The translations under genes were made by a program, and so were the position numbers. From assembly GCA_016462305.1 (NCBI GenBank), contig JAEMTM010000004.1, positions 1 through 34,067 on the forward strand: a DNA stretch of 34,067 nucleotides, in the 5' to 3' direction. This DNA comes from Sphingomonadaceae bacterium (lineage in GTDB: Bacteria; Pseudomonadota; Alphaproteobacteria; Sphingomonadales; Sphingomonadaceae). This document shows, in pieces, positions 21,943 to 29,321 of this stretch. Numbering within the stretch: position 1 is the stretch's first letter; the number at the start of each line of letters is the position of its first letter. The notes under the pieces were generated by a model. That model was not told the DNA's origin, searched no databases, and was given only the letters and a program-made list of their open reading frames with translations.

Positions 21943-23435
21943 TCGCGTTTCTTGCGGAATAGGACCCGGTCTTCGGGGCCAAAGCCCCAGCGCCAGACGA
22001 TCCAGCCATAAAGACCGAGAATTGCGGGAATACCGATTGTGAGTTCAACCCATTCAAATCGGGCGGGCACGCTGACGATAATGAATCCAAGCAGCGCGGC
22101 AGCCGCGACGGCAATAAGCAGCGGCCAGCGCCAGACACGAATCGGCCGCCCAAGCAAATGCGACAGAAACCGGGATTTGATAAGCGACCCGATCCCAAGC
22201 GAGATCATCAGGCCGCACGCCACCGCTGTCGCCTGATATAGGCCGACATGTTCAGGCTTAATGGGTAAATCGTCGACGAGTATGATCAGGCCAACACTCA
22301 CCAATGCCTGCACCATGAGCATGCCGAGCGAGATCAAAAGATTTCGGTGGCGTGCCATATACACCAAGGCGGATTCGCTCACGACGGCGGTGGCGGCGGT
22401 AACCTCTGCTGCGAGCAAAAAGGCAAGCGCCATAGCGCCGCCAACAAATTGAGGGCCCACCAGCCCCATCACAGCCTCGCCCGGGATACCAAGCGCCAAT
22501 GCAATCCCCGCCTGCGCCGCTATGATCCAAAAGCCGACTTGGCCCACTTGCTTGGCGATTTCCGCATAGTTTTGCGTCTGCAAATTGCGGGTAATGACTG
22601 GCCCCAAAATTGGGTCGAAACTGGTTTTCAACTTCTGCGGCAAGCTCGCGACTTGTTGCGCGACATAATAGATTCCGACGACGGCTGGCGCGGCGAACAA
22701 GCCCAATATGGCCAGGTCAAGACGCCGGCTGCCCCATTCGGCTGCATCAGCAGCAGCGAGCGGCAGGCTGCGCCGCGCAATGCCAAGTGAACGCGTCGGG
22801 CTTGGCCGCCAACCGCGCGGAAGGCCATAGCTGCGCCATAAGGGCCACAGCGCAAAAACCAATGCCGCCGCCAAAGAGGCGATATAAGCTAGGATCAGGC
22901 CATCGCGGGCGGAATAGAAATAAAATACACCCGCAGCGATGCTGATCGCCCAAGGCTCGACAATGGCGCGTGCGCGTACGGTGGATAGGATGTCAAATTT
23001 ATAGGCAAGCGCGGACAGCGATATGTCCGTCGCCACAATCGCAAAAATCGCCAGCGGCAAGAATCGATCTAACCCGTTGATGCCGCTATTGGGAAACATG
23101 AATTGCGGCAACGCGATCAAAAATGCAGCGCCCAGCGCCGACGCGACCATCGCGGCGAGTAAGCAATCCGCGATGATATGGGCGTGCGGCCGATCATCCC
23201 TGGACAGCAGCTCCGCAAGACCCCGGCGCAGGCCAAGCGACCCAAGCTGGGCTGCAAATTCAACGATCAAAATAGCATAAGCAAAGCGGCCAAGTGCCTC
23301 GGGACCATAAAGCCGGCCTGCGATGAACAAGAATGGGATACGCGCCGCCAGCCGCAGCAGGAATCCAAAGACATTGGTGCGACCGCCCTTGGCGAGCGCT
23401 TGAATGTCTTCTTCTTCGGTTCTGGCTGTGGTCAA
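21939..23435 (-). CDS. Wzx-type polysaccharide/lipid flippase, TTG start
   Basis: 498 residues, about 12-14 membrane helices throughout, with the MOP-superfamily look (GRTNVFGFLLRLAARIPFLFIAGRLYGPEALGRFAYAILIVEF at the start). Such proteins flip lipid-linked sugars across the inner membrane. No glycosyltransferase genes flank it, so the substrate is open. The start is TTG at 23435 (CAA on the plus strand), with AAAGGA 6 bases upstream; no ATG fits. It follows gpsA at a distance of 41 bases and may belong to the tsaD-gpsA transcript. Confidence 0.87.
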   Translation of the reverse strand: MTTARTEEEDIQALAKGGRTNVFGFLLRLAARIPFLFIAGRLYGPEALGRFAYAILIVEFAAQLGSLGLRRGLAELLSRDDRPHAHIIADCLLAAMVASALGAAFLIALPQFMFPNSGINGLDRFLPLAIFAIVATDISLSALAYKFDILSTVRARAIVEPWAISIAAGVFYFYSARDGLILAYIASLAAALVFALWPLWRSYGLPRGWRPSPTRSLGIARRSLPLAAADAAEWGSRRLDLAILGLFAAPAVVGIYYVAQQVASLPQKLKTSFDPILGPVITRNLQTQNYAEIAKQVGQVGFWIIAAQAGIALALGIPGEAVMGLVGPQFVGGAMALAFLLAAEVTAATAVVSESALVYMARHRNLLISLGMLMVQALVSVGLIILVDDLPIKPEHVGLYQATAVACGLMISLGIGSLIKSRFLSHLLGRPIRVWRWPLLIAVAAAALLGFIIVSVPARFEWVELTIGIPAILGLYGWIVWRWGFGPEDRVLFRKKRD

Positions 23436-23476
23436 ATGGGGTCCTTTATGCGTGCACTAGCGGATTCAGGCCGAAG

Positions 23477-24472
23477 CTACCAGCTTTCGGACTTGAGTGG
23501 ACGGGCCAATAGCTCCTTCACTACAGCCTCCACGGTGGCCGCGCCAGCGAGTAACGCGCAAACGGCTGAAACGATTGGCATTTCGACAGACAGAGATGTG
23601 GCCGATTGCAAAAGCACTGGTGCGGTAAACGCGCCCTCGGCCACGGTCTTACGGTCGGCGAGCAGATTTTCCGCAGTTCGTCCTTGTCCAAGACCTCGGC
23701 CCAACGAGAAGTTTCGCGAGTTTTCCGAACTGCACGTCAGCACCAGATCGCCCAGCCCGGACAGCCCCGCAAGCGTTTCGGCTTTTGCACCGCGCGCAAG
23801 GCCGTAACGCTGCATTTCGGCAAAGCCGCGCGCGATTAACGCAGCGCGCGCATTCAGGCCAAGGCCAGCGCCGTCAACCACGCCACAGGCAATGGCGAGC
23901 ACATTTTTAACGGCACCGCCAATTTCCGCGCCAACGACATCATCGGACCAATAGGGACGGAAAGAAGGGGTGGCGATACTGCGCATCAGCGCCGAACCAA
24001 GCGCTGGGCTTGTGGTCGCAAGCGTCACGGCGGTTGGCTTTCCAGCCGCGACCTCATGCGCAAATGTAGGGCCGGAAAGCACAGCCAAAGGATTTTGCGG
24101 CCGCACATGCGCCGCGACGTCGGACACCAGCATTTGTGTGTCGGCCTCAATACCCTTGGCACATAGGATCATCGGCGCTTGCGTGTCGGGAAGTGCGGAT
24201 AAAGTCGCGCGCACATGCTGCGCCGGCGTGACGATCAACAACGCATCGCAACTGGCCATATGGGTAAGATCGGCGGTAGCTGCAATCTTTGGCGACAGCG
24301 GCATTCCGGGCAGAAACAGGGTGTTTTCATGTTGGACGTTCACGCTGCGCACGACATCTACTTCGCGGGCCCACAGCAAGACGTGTTCGTGAATTTGCGC
24401 CATGACTGCCGCAAGCGCAGTGCCCCATGCGCCGCCACCGATGATGCCGACGGGATAGCTGCCTGCGCTCAT
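23477..24472 (-). CDS. gpsA: Glycerol-3-phosphate dehydrogenase [NAD(P)+]
   Basis: 331 residues. The Rossmann motif GGGAWGTAL lies at residues 12-20. ILCAKGIEA, VLSGPTFAHEVAAGKPTAV and GAEIGGAVKNVLAIACGVVDGAGLGLNARAALIARGFAEM (with the catalytic Lys in VKN) and LAGLSGLGDLVLTCSS are all family blocks. It reduces dihydroxyacetone phosphate to glycerol-3-phosphate for phospholipid synthesis. Its ATG overlaps the tsaD stop as ATGA. Confidence 0.96.
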   Translation of the reverse strand: MSAGSYPVGIIGGGAWGTALAAVMAQIHEHVLLWAREVDVVRSVNVQHENTLFLPGMPLSPKIAATADLTHMASCDALLIVTPAQHVRATLSALPDTQAPMILCAKGIEADTQMLVSDVAAHVRPQNPLAVLSGPTFAHEVAAGKPTAVTLATTSPALGSALMRSIATPSFRPYWSDDVVGAEIGGAVKNVLAIACGVVDGAGLGLNARAALIARGFAEMQRYGLARGAKAETLAGLSGLGDLVLTCSSENSRNFSLGRGLGQGRTAENLLADRKTVAEGAFTAPVLLQSATSLSVEMPIVSAVCALLAGAATVEAVVKELLARPLKSESW

Positions 24473-25503
24473 GCTTTGACGCCTGCGCCGCGAGCGGGTG
24501 CGGCATGGGGGTCAAGCGGCCAACGCGGCCGCGCGACAAAGTCCAGCCCGTCCGTAAGGCCCATGCCAAACCGCTCTGCACCGGCCCAAGCGATCATAAC
24601 GCCATTGTCGGTACACAACCACAAGGGCGGCGCGACAAAGCGCATCCCACGTTGCGCAGATAGCTTTTCGAGCATTTCACGGATTGGCACATTGGCCGCA
24701 ACACCGCCAGCCACCACCAAGGCAGCAGGCGCATCGATGCGATCCAGCGTATAGCTTATGCGGTCATAGAGGCAGTCGATGACCGCCAATTGGAACGACG
24801 CGGCGATATCCTGTATCCTATACCGGCCCGATTCATGCGCGCGAAGGACTGCGCTTTTCAAACCGGCAAAGGAGAAATGCGGTTCATCCGCGCCTTTTAG
24901 CGGCCTTGGCAGGGGCACATTGTCGGCGTTGCCGATGGCGGCGGCGCGTTCTACCGCTGGCCCGCCGGGAAAGCCGAGACCCAAGATTTTCGCGGTCTTG
25001 TCAAACGCCTCGCCCACGGCATCATCGATGGTGGTCGCAAGACGGTTATAATCGCCAACGCCGTTGACGCGCAGCAACTGGCAATGGCCCCCCGACACAA
25101 GCAACAGCATATAAGGAAATTCCAGATCCGCATCGATAAGGCGCGGCGACAAGGCGTGGCCTTCAAGATGGTTGACGGCAATCAGCGGCTTACCCGATGC
25201 CATCGCAAGCGCCTTTGCCGTGACTAAACCTACCATCACGCCACCAATAAGGCCAGGGCCAGCGGTCGCGGCAATGGCATCAACGTCGTTTAGGGTAAGT
25301 CCGGCATCGGCCAACGCCGTTTCGACCAAGGGCGTCATCAACTCGGTATGCGCACGCGCCGCGATTTCGGGAACAACGCCGCCAAAGGCGCGGTGATGAT
25401 CCTCTTGCCCGGCCAAGGCATGGCTTAGGATTGTGCGATCGGACCGCACGATCGCCGCTGCGGTTTCGTCGCAGCTTGATTCAAGACCCAGGATGATTGC
25501 CAT
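24469..25503 (-). CDS. tsaD: tRNA N6-threonylcarbamoyladenosine synthase subunit TsaD
   Basis: 344 residues of the ASKHA fold. ILGLESSCDETAAAIV, GGVVPEIAARAHTE, the metal-binding H112-x3-H116 (NHLEGH) and LLLVSGGHCQLL are intact, and ATP-binding wording (VVAGGVAANVPIREML, CTDNGVMIAWAG) is present. It transfers threonylcarbamoyl to A37 of ANN-decoding tRNAs together with TsaB and TsaE, which are not in this window. It diverges from hemC across 42 bases and is followed by gpsA with a 4-base overlap, an order often seen in alphaproteobacteria. Confidence 0.97.
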   Translation of the reverse strand: MAIILGLESSCDETAAAIVRSDRTILSHALAGQEDHHRAFGGVVPEIAARAHTELMTPLVETALADAGLTLNDVDAIAATAGPGLIGGVMVGLVTAKALAMASGKPLIAVNHLEGHALSPRLIDADLEFPYMLLLVSGGHCQLLRVNGVGDYNRLATTIDDAVGEAFDKTAKILGLGFPGGPAVERAAAIGNADNVPLPRPLKGADEPHFSFAGLKSAVLRAHESGRYRIQDIAASFQLAVIDCLYDRISYTLDRIDAPAALVVAGGVAANVPIREMLEKLSAQRGMRFVAPPLWLCTDNGVMIAWAGAERFGMGLTDGLDFVARPRWPLDPHAAPARGAGVKA

Positions 25504-25545
25504 ATTGCTTTCCCATAGGTGGACGCGCCGCTATGAACAAGCCGC

Positions 25546-26481
25546 ATGACATGTCCAATATTCACAGCCGAGCGGCCTTTACGCATCGGAACCCGTCGTT
25601 CTCCGCTGGCTTTGGCCCAGGCCGAGATGACCAGGGCGGCGATGAAAGCGGCGCATAATCTGCCCGATGACGCGGTGACGCTTGTTCCAATGCTGGCGAC
25701 GGGCGACAAGATTCAGGACAGGCCGCTCGCCGATATTGGCGGGAAAGCGCTTTGGACTAAGGAGTTGGAACGTGCGCTGATCGATGATCAGATTGATGTC
25801 GCCGTCCATTCGATGAAAGACGTCGAAACATGGCGGGCCGACATTTTTGTCATTTCTGCGATGCTGCCGCGCGCTGACGTCCATGACCGGTTGATTGGGG
25901 CTGCGTCGCTTGGTGATTTGAAGCAAGGTGCGCGTGTCGGCACGTCGAGCCCCAGGCGCACGGCGCAGCTGCAACGGGTGCGGCCTGATTTACAGATTGT
26001 GCCACTGCGGGGCAATGTCGCGACCCGGCTTGCGCATATTGCCGCAGGGGACGCCGATGCCACCCTGCTTGCTGCCGCAGGGCTTGACCGTTTGGATATG
26101 GCCGAGGTGGGCGCTGAACTATCGCTCGACGCGTTTTTGCCAGCCGCGTCCCAAGGCGCCGTCGGCATTGATCGATTGGCAAGCCGTGAAGACCTCTTTC
26201 CCATCACACAAGCAATTAACGACGCCGATACATTTGTTGCCGTTAATGCCGAGCGCGCGTTTCTCGCCGCTGTCGGGGGCAATTGCCATTCCCCGGTTGC
26301 GGCACTGGCGCGCATTGAAGGGTCGCAGGTCCGACTGCGCGCCGAGATTTTCACGGCAAACGGGCGCGAACTGCAATCGGGCGAATGTCTGTATGCGATT
26401 GGTGGCGATGGCCCGGCGCAGCTTGCGCAGCAATTATTGGGCCAAGCGAGCGCGGAGCTGCGCGGCATGTTCGCATCGTGA
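25546..26481 (+). CDS. hemC: Hydroxymethylbilane synthase
   Basis: 311 residues. LRIGTRRSPLALAQAE, VAVHSMKDVE (catalytic Asp D92), GTSSPRRTAQL, LRGNVATRL and ASQGAVGID are family blocks. The dipyrromethane cofactor Cys is C247 in GGNCHSPVAAL. It joins four porphobilinogens into hydroxymethylbilane for heme synthesis. The start region is weak in ribosome-site terms, but the alignment supports an N-terminus near LRIGTRRS. It is the first gene of hemC-hemD-mitofilin-like. Confidence 0.96.
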   Translation: MTCPIFTAERPLRIGTRRSPLALAQAEMTRAAMKAAHNLPDDAVTLVPMLATGDKIQDRPLADIGGKALWTKELERALIDDQIDVAVHSMKDVETWRADIFVISAMLPRADVHDRLIGAASLGDLKQGARVGTSSPRRTAQLQRVRPDLQIVPLRGNVATRLAHIAAGDADATLLAAAGLDRLDMAEVGAELSLDAFLPAASQGAVGIDRLASREDLFPITQAINDADTFVAVNAERAFLAAVGGNCHSPVAALARIEGSQVRLRAEIFTANGRELQSGECLYAIGGDGPAQLAQQLLGQASAELRGMFAS

Positions 26482-27203
26482 AGCTATTGATTATCCGTCC
26501 GCAACCTGGGGCGGATGCGACTGCGCATCGCCTACGCGCCGCCGGGCACGCGCCCATTCTCATGCCGTTGTTTTCCATTGAGCATCTGCCCGTGCAGCGG
26601 ATCTCGGCAGATGGTTATGACGCGATATTACTGACCAGCGGGAACGCCGTGCGCGCTGCGGTCGCGTTCCTGACACAGGACCATGCCAAGCCAATTTACG
26701 CCGTGGGCAGCGCCACCGCCAGCGCACTGCACAATTTGTCCGTGCCCGTTGCTAAAACCGGGTCTGAGGGCTTTGAGGCGCTGGTGCGGGTTGTGGTCGC
26801 CGATGGCCATCAACGATTGCTATGGCTGGCAGGCGAAGATCATAGCCCCATTCCGCATATCGATGATGTCCGTATCGACATTGAAATCGTTTACAGAAGC
26901 GCCACCGTCAGCACGCCCGATGACTTTGTGCGTCAAGTAACCGAAAGCGATGCCGTGGTCCTGCATTCGTCGCGCGCTGCCCAGCATTTTGCAGAGCTGT
27001 GTGCTATCACGGGCTTGCCGCGCGCCGACGTCACGCTCGCGACATTTTCGAAGGCTATTGCCAAGGCGGCTGGGGAGAATTGGGGGGCGATGATCATTGC
27101 CGACGCGCCCAATGATGCTGCATTGTTGAAAGCGATCCAAGGACAGTTTACACCCACGCATTGCAAAGACGAACGCGGCGCGGCTATTAAAGGACTGATA
27201 TGA
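26478..27203 (+). CDS. hemD: Uroporphyrinogen-III synthase
   Basis: 241 residues. The start is GTG at 26478, overlapping the hemC TGA (GTGA), and yields the typical opening KLLIIRPQPGADATAHRLRAAGHAPILMPLF. DAILLTSGNAVRAAV and DAVVLHSSRAAQHFAEL are family segments; the family is poorly conserved, so the hemC context matters. It closes hydroxymethylbilane with inversion of ring D. Its stop overlaps the next ATG (ATGA). The frame is open upstream to 26385, but that part overlaps hemC. Confidence 0.93.
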   Translation: MKLLIIRPQPGADATAHRLRAAGHAPILMPLFSIEHLPVQRISADGYDAILLTSGNAVRAAVAFLTQDHAKPIYAVGSATASALHNLSVPVAKTGSEGFEALVRVVVADGHQRLLWLAGEDHSPIPHIDDVRIDIEIVYRSATVSTPDDFVRQVTESDAVVLHSSRAAQHFAELCAITGLPRADVTLATFSKAIAKAAGENWGAMIIADAPNDAALLKAIQGQFTPTHCKDERGAAIKGLI

Positions 27204-28018
27204 GAGATTATCCAACGGTACGGTCCGCTTCGGCTGGCGGGATGAAATTCAAGCATTTCATGCTGCTGCTTCTGGTCGCCTTTACCGGCGGCGGGGCGGC
27301 GACATGGTGGCTGGCGGATAGCTTTGGTATTCTCGCGCCGTCGGCACATGAAACGGCGGAGGCAGAAAACATAGCTGATCCTTTGCCTTCCGCCGGCATA
27401 ACGGCGCAGGTCCAAGGCCAAACGGTTCCGGTTTATGTAACGGACCCCGCAATATCGGGTGACGCGGTGCGTGGTGAAGGGTTGCTGCTGACATTTGCCG
27501 TGCGCCGGACGCTCGATAATGGCGCATCCTTGGGATATTTGGCCGAACAGCTCCGGCTTCGCTTTGGCGCAACGCAGCCGCAGGCGGTTGCAAATATTAT
27601 ATCCGCAGCGCAAGCGCCGGTTACCATCGACAAGCTGCAGACGGAGCTGAGCGGACTAGCGCCTGTATTGGTCTCGGGTAATCTTGATAATAGCGCATGG
27701 GGAACCGTAAAAGGCGAGCTGTCGCAGCTTTTCGTGCTGCGCCGGGATGACGGGTCGACGGGCACCCCCGAACAGCGCCTGATCCGCGCACAAGCGTTTG
27801 TTGAGGCGGGCAATCTGCCAGCGGCCATGTTAGAAGTCGCGGCGATGCCGGGCGCCTCTGCGGCGCAGTCGTGGATGATCCGCGCGAAACGCTATGCCGA
27901 TGCCCGTAAGGCGCTTGATCGTTTGGAACAAATGGCCTTGATCCGCCCTGTGGTCATGCCCGTAACCATGCCCGCACCCGCCCAAGCGCCTGCCGCCGGG
28001 GCTTTAGCAGCGCCGTAG
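27200..28018 (+). CDS. Short mitofilin (Mic60)-like inner membrane protein in the hem operon
   Basis: 272 residues. One N-terminal membrane helix (about 17-38), a periplasmic region, and a C-terminal part reading LSQLFVLRRDDGSTGTPEQRLIRAQAFVEAGNLPAAMLEVAAMPGASAAQSWMIRAKRYADARKALDRLEQMA. That part matches the mitofilin C-terminal signature found in alphaproteobacterial proteins encoded next to hemCD. Those proteins are known as prokaryotic relatives of mitochondrial Mic60, which shapes cristae. The usual long coiled coil is missing, so this copy is compact. It is translationally coupled to hemD (ATGA). Assignment rests on position, topology and the C-terminal wording. Confidence 0.75.
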   Translation: MRDYPTVRSASAGGMKFKHFMLLLLVAFTGGGAATWWLADSFGILAPSAHETAEAENIADPLPSAGITAQVQGQTVPVYVTDPAISGDAVRGEGLLLTFAVRRTLDNGASLGYLAEQLRLRFGATQPQAVANIISAAQAPVTIDKLQTELSGLAPVLVSGNLDNSAWGTVKGELSQLFVLRRDDGSTGTPEQRLIRAQAFVEAGNLPAAMLEVAAMPGASAAQSWMIRAKRYADARKALDRLEQMALIRPVVMPVTMPAPAQAPAAGALAAP

Positions 28019-28074
28019 CGCCGTGACGCCTATCCGTTGCACCTTTGCGTCTCCTCCAGTACCTAAACAACGCT

Positions 28075-28095
28075 GGATTTAAGTGGTCCTGACCC
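28075..28095 (+). repeat. 21-base repeat, copy 2
   Basis: Identical over 21 bases to 2087-2107. Its core GGTCCTGACCCTA (28085-28097) recurs inverted as TAGGGTCAGGACC at 28582-28594, so the flgA gene is bracketed by a 13-base inverted repeat. Confidence 0.85.
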
Positions 28096-28104
28096 TAGAG
28101 CAAT

Positions 28105-28120
28105 TGGCACGATGATTGCT
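28105..28120 (+). promoter_or_regulatory. Sigma-54 promoter of the flgA gene
   Basis: TGGCACG-N4-TTGCT is an exact match to the -24/-12 consensus (TGGCACG-N4-TTGCW), with GG at 28106-28107 and GC at 28118-28119. Transcription would begin near 28131, about 22 bases before the flgA ATG at 28153. Confidence 0.82.
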
Positions 28121-28152
28121 ACCTTCGGACTATCAAATCCGAGGGAATGTTT

Positions 28153-28584
28153 ATGCTTAGCCTATTGTTGATAATGTCCGCTGCCGCGCCGGTCCAATTT
28201 GAAGACCTAGCGCTTCTCGACAAGAATATTCAAATGCATGCCAATGCAGAGCCAGTGGATAAAAGGCTGAAGCTCGCAAAATGTTCCGATCCACCGATCA
28301 TCATGCCAGCGGTTGACGGGGTTGTTGTGGTGCGGTGTCCGGCCATTGGCTGGCGTTTGCGTGTGCCAGTGCGCGCGCCCAATGTGATTGATGAAGCCGC
28401 TGCCATCGTGATCCGCAAAGGCGATGTAATTGAATGTATTACAACTGGGCCGGGCTTTGCCGTATCTGCACAAATGATCGCGTTGGATGATGCCAGAATT
28501 GGCCAATCCTTGCGTGTCAAATCGCTGACATCGCCCACGCCAATGACCGCCACGGCCAAAGCGCGCGGGCTGGCCATATTTTAG
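28153..28584 (+). CDS. flgA: FlgA-like P-ring assembly chaperone, short form
   Basis: 143 residues. A signal peptide (MLSLLLIMSAAA) is followed by one region ending in a SAF-type domain. Its final part, VIRKGDVIECITTGPGFAVSAQMIALDDARIGQSLRVKSLTS, is the FlgA hallmark. FlgA helps the P ring form in the periplasm. Typical FlgA proteins are 220 residues or more, so this is a short form. The ATG at 28153 has GAGGG 7 bases upstream; the ATG at 28147 is too close. A sigma-54 promoter lies directly upstream, and a palindrome spans the stop codon. Identity rests on the SAF wording and the flagellar neighbours. Confidence 0.8.
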   Translation: MLSLLLIMSAAAPVQFEDLALLDKNIQMHANAEPVDKRLKLAKCSDPPIIMPAVDGVVVVRCPAIGWRLRVPVRAPNVIDEAAAIVIRKGDVIECITTGPGFAVSAQMIALDDARIGQSLRVKSLTSPTPMTATAKARGLAIF

Positions 28585-28601
28585 GGTCAGGACCCTAAAA
28601 T
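28578..28601. repeat. Perfect 11-bp inverted repeat at the flgA stop
   Basis: ATTTTAGGGTC (28578-28588), AG, GACCCTAAAAT (28591-28601). It includes the flgA stop codon and abuts the sigma-28-type -35 at 28602. It carries the same core as the repeats at 2087 and 28075. No T run follows, so it is not a standard terminator on the plus strand. Confidence 0.8.
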
Positions 28602-28628
28602 TAAAAAGAATGAACAATCTGCCGTTTT
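28602..28628 (+). promoter_or_regulatory. Sigma-28 (FliA) type promoter of flgM
   Basis: TAAAAAGA (28602-28609), 11 bases, GCCGTTTT (28621-28628). The consensus is TAAAGTTT-N11-GCCGATAA; the key TAAA-N15-GCCG spacing is exact. It lies about 50 bases before the flgM ATG. Confidence 0.6.
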
Positions 28629-28641
28629 TACTCCCGTTGTC

Positions 28642-28661
28642 GCTGTCAGATTTCCGACAGC
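28642..28661. other. Small hairpin in the flgM leader
   Basis: GCTGTC (28642-28647) pairs with GACAGC (28656-28661) around an 8-base loop, ending just before the AAAGGGA ribosome site of flgM. It could modulate translation; no evidence beyond the pairing. Confidence 0.35.
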
Positions 28662-28680
28662 AAAGCGGAAAGGGATAAAT

Positions 28681-28956
28681 ATGGTTGATTCGGTTGCGTC
28701 AAAACCGCCCATATTGGCCGGTGTTGGACAAAAGATGGCTTCGGACATTCCAAAGTTACACCCAAAGAAAATACAAAATATTCAACCCGTCGCGCATAAT
28801 ATAAGTCTTGCGAGCGCGCTTGCCCAAAACGGTCCCCCATTTGATGCGGCACGGATCGCGTCGTTGAAAGAAGCGATCTCCAGCGGCAACTACCGGATAG
28901 ATCTGGGCGCTATTGCCGATGGCATCATTCGTTTCGGATCGAAAAGCCCGGGCTGA
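28681..28956 (+). CDS. flgM: FlgM anti-sigma-28 factor
   Basis: 91 residues, largely disordered N-terminal half, then a C-terminal FlgM core (ISLASALAQNGPPFDAARIASLKEAISSGNYRIDLGAIADGIIRFG) with the typical VxxIKxAIxxGxYxVdxxxIAxxmI pattern. It binds FliA until it is exported through the flagellar rod, delaying late genes. AAAGGGATAA precedes the ATG. fliA is encoded 3.3 kb downstream. A sigma-28-type promoter upstream suggests FlgM is made as part of a negative feedback loop. Confidence 0.92.
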   Translation: MVDSVASKPPILAGVGQKMASDIPKLHPKKIQNIQPVAHNISLASALAQNGPPFDAARIASLKEAISSGNYRIDLGAIADGIIRFGSKSPG

Positions 28957-28960
28957 GTTC

Positions 28961-29248
28961 ATGATCGACCGCATCATTGCCCGCCAGACCGATCTTATCG
29001 CGGCGCTGGATGCGTTTGATGCCGACGCGGTTCTTGTCGCGTCGCGCGCATTGGCTGAGGTGCTGGCGGTGTTGCCGCAGGACGAGGAGGCGGTCGATCC
29101 CGAAAAGTTGGCATATGGCATGAAACAAGCAGAGGCAGCGCGTATCCGGGTCAAATATCTGACGGCGTGGAACCGCCAGAAAATTGACCGATTGGCCGAA
29201 TTACGCGGCCAATCATCGCCGCATACCTACACAGACCGACTGCGATAG
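28961..29248 (+). CDS. FlgN-like flagellar protein
   Basis: 95 residues from ATG 28961, 4 bases after the flgM stop. It is mostly helical: MIDRIIARQTDLIAALDAFDADAVLVASRALAEVLAVL, then a charged helix and a short basic tail. FlgN, the export chaperone of the hook-filament junction proteins, typically follows flgM and is a small helical protein of poor sequence conservation. Assignment is therefore mainly positional. A longer reading from 28913 overlaps flgM and is less likely. Confidence 0.6.
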   Translation: MIDRIIARQTDLIAALDAFDADAVLVASRALAEVLAVLPQDEEAVDPEKLAYGMKQAEAARIRVKYLTAWNRQKIDRLAELRGQSSPHTYTDRLR

Positions 29249-29274
29249 CGCGCAAATGCATTGTTTTTTTCATT

Positions 29275-29290
29275 TGGCATGAGCGTTGCT
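29275..29290 (+). promoter_or_regulatory. Sigma-54 promoter of the transglycosylase-flhA-fliA operon
   Basis: TGGCATG-N4-TTGCT, one mismatch to consensus outside the invariant GG (29276-29277) and GC (29288-29289). Transcription would begin near 29301, about 20 bases before the ATG at 29322. Confidence 0.78.
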
Positions 29291-29321
29291 GTAGTCAGGT
29301 CATGAACACAAAGACGCCTTC

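Noticed and set aside
25788..26468. 226-codon open frame on the minus strand
   Set aside because: Antisense to hemC with Ser/Arg/Ala shadow composition; hemC is unmistakable.
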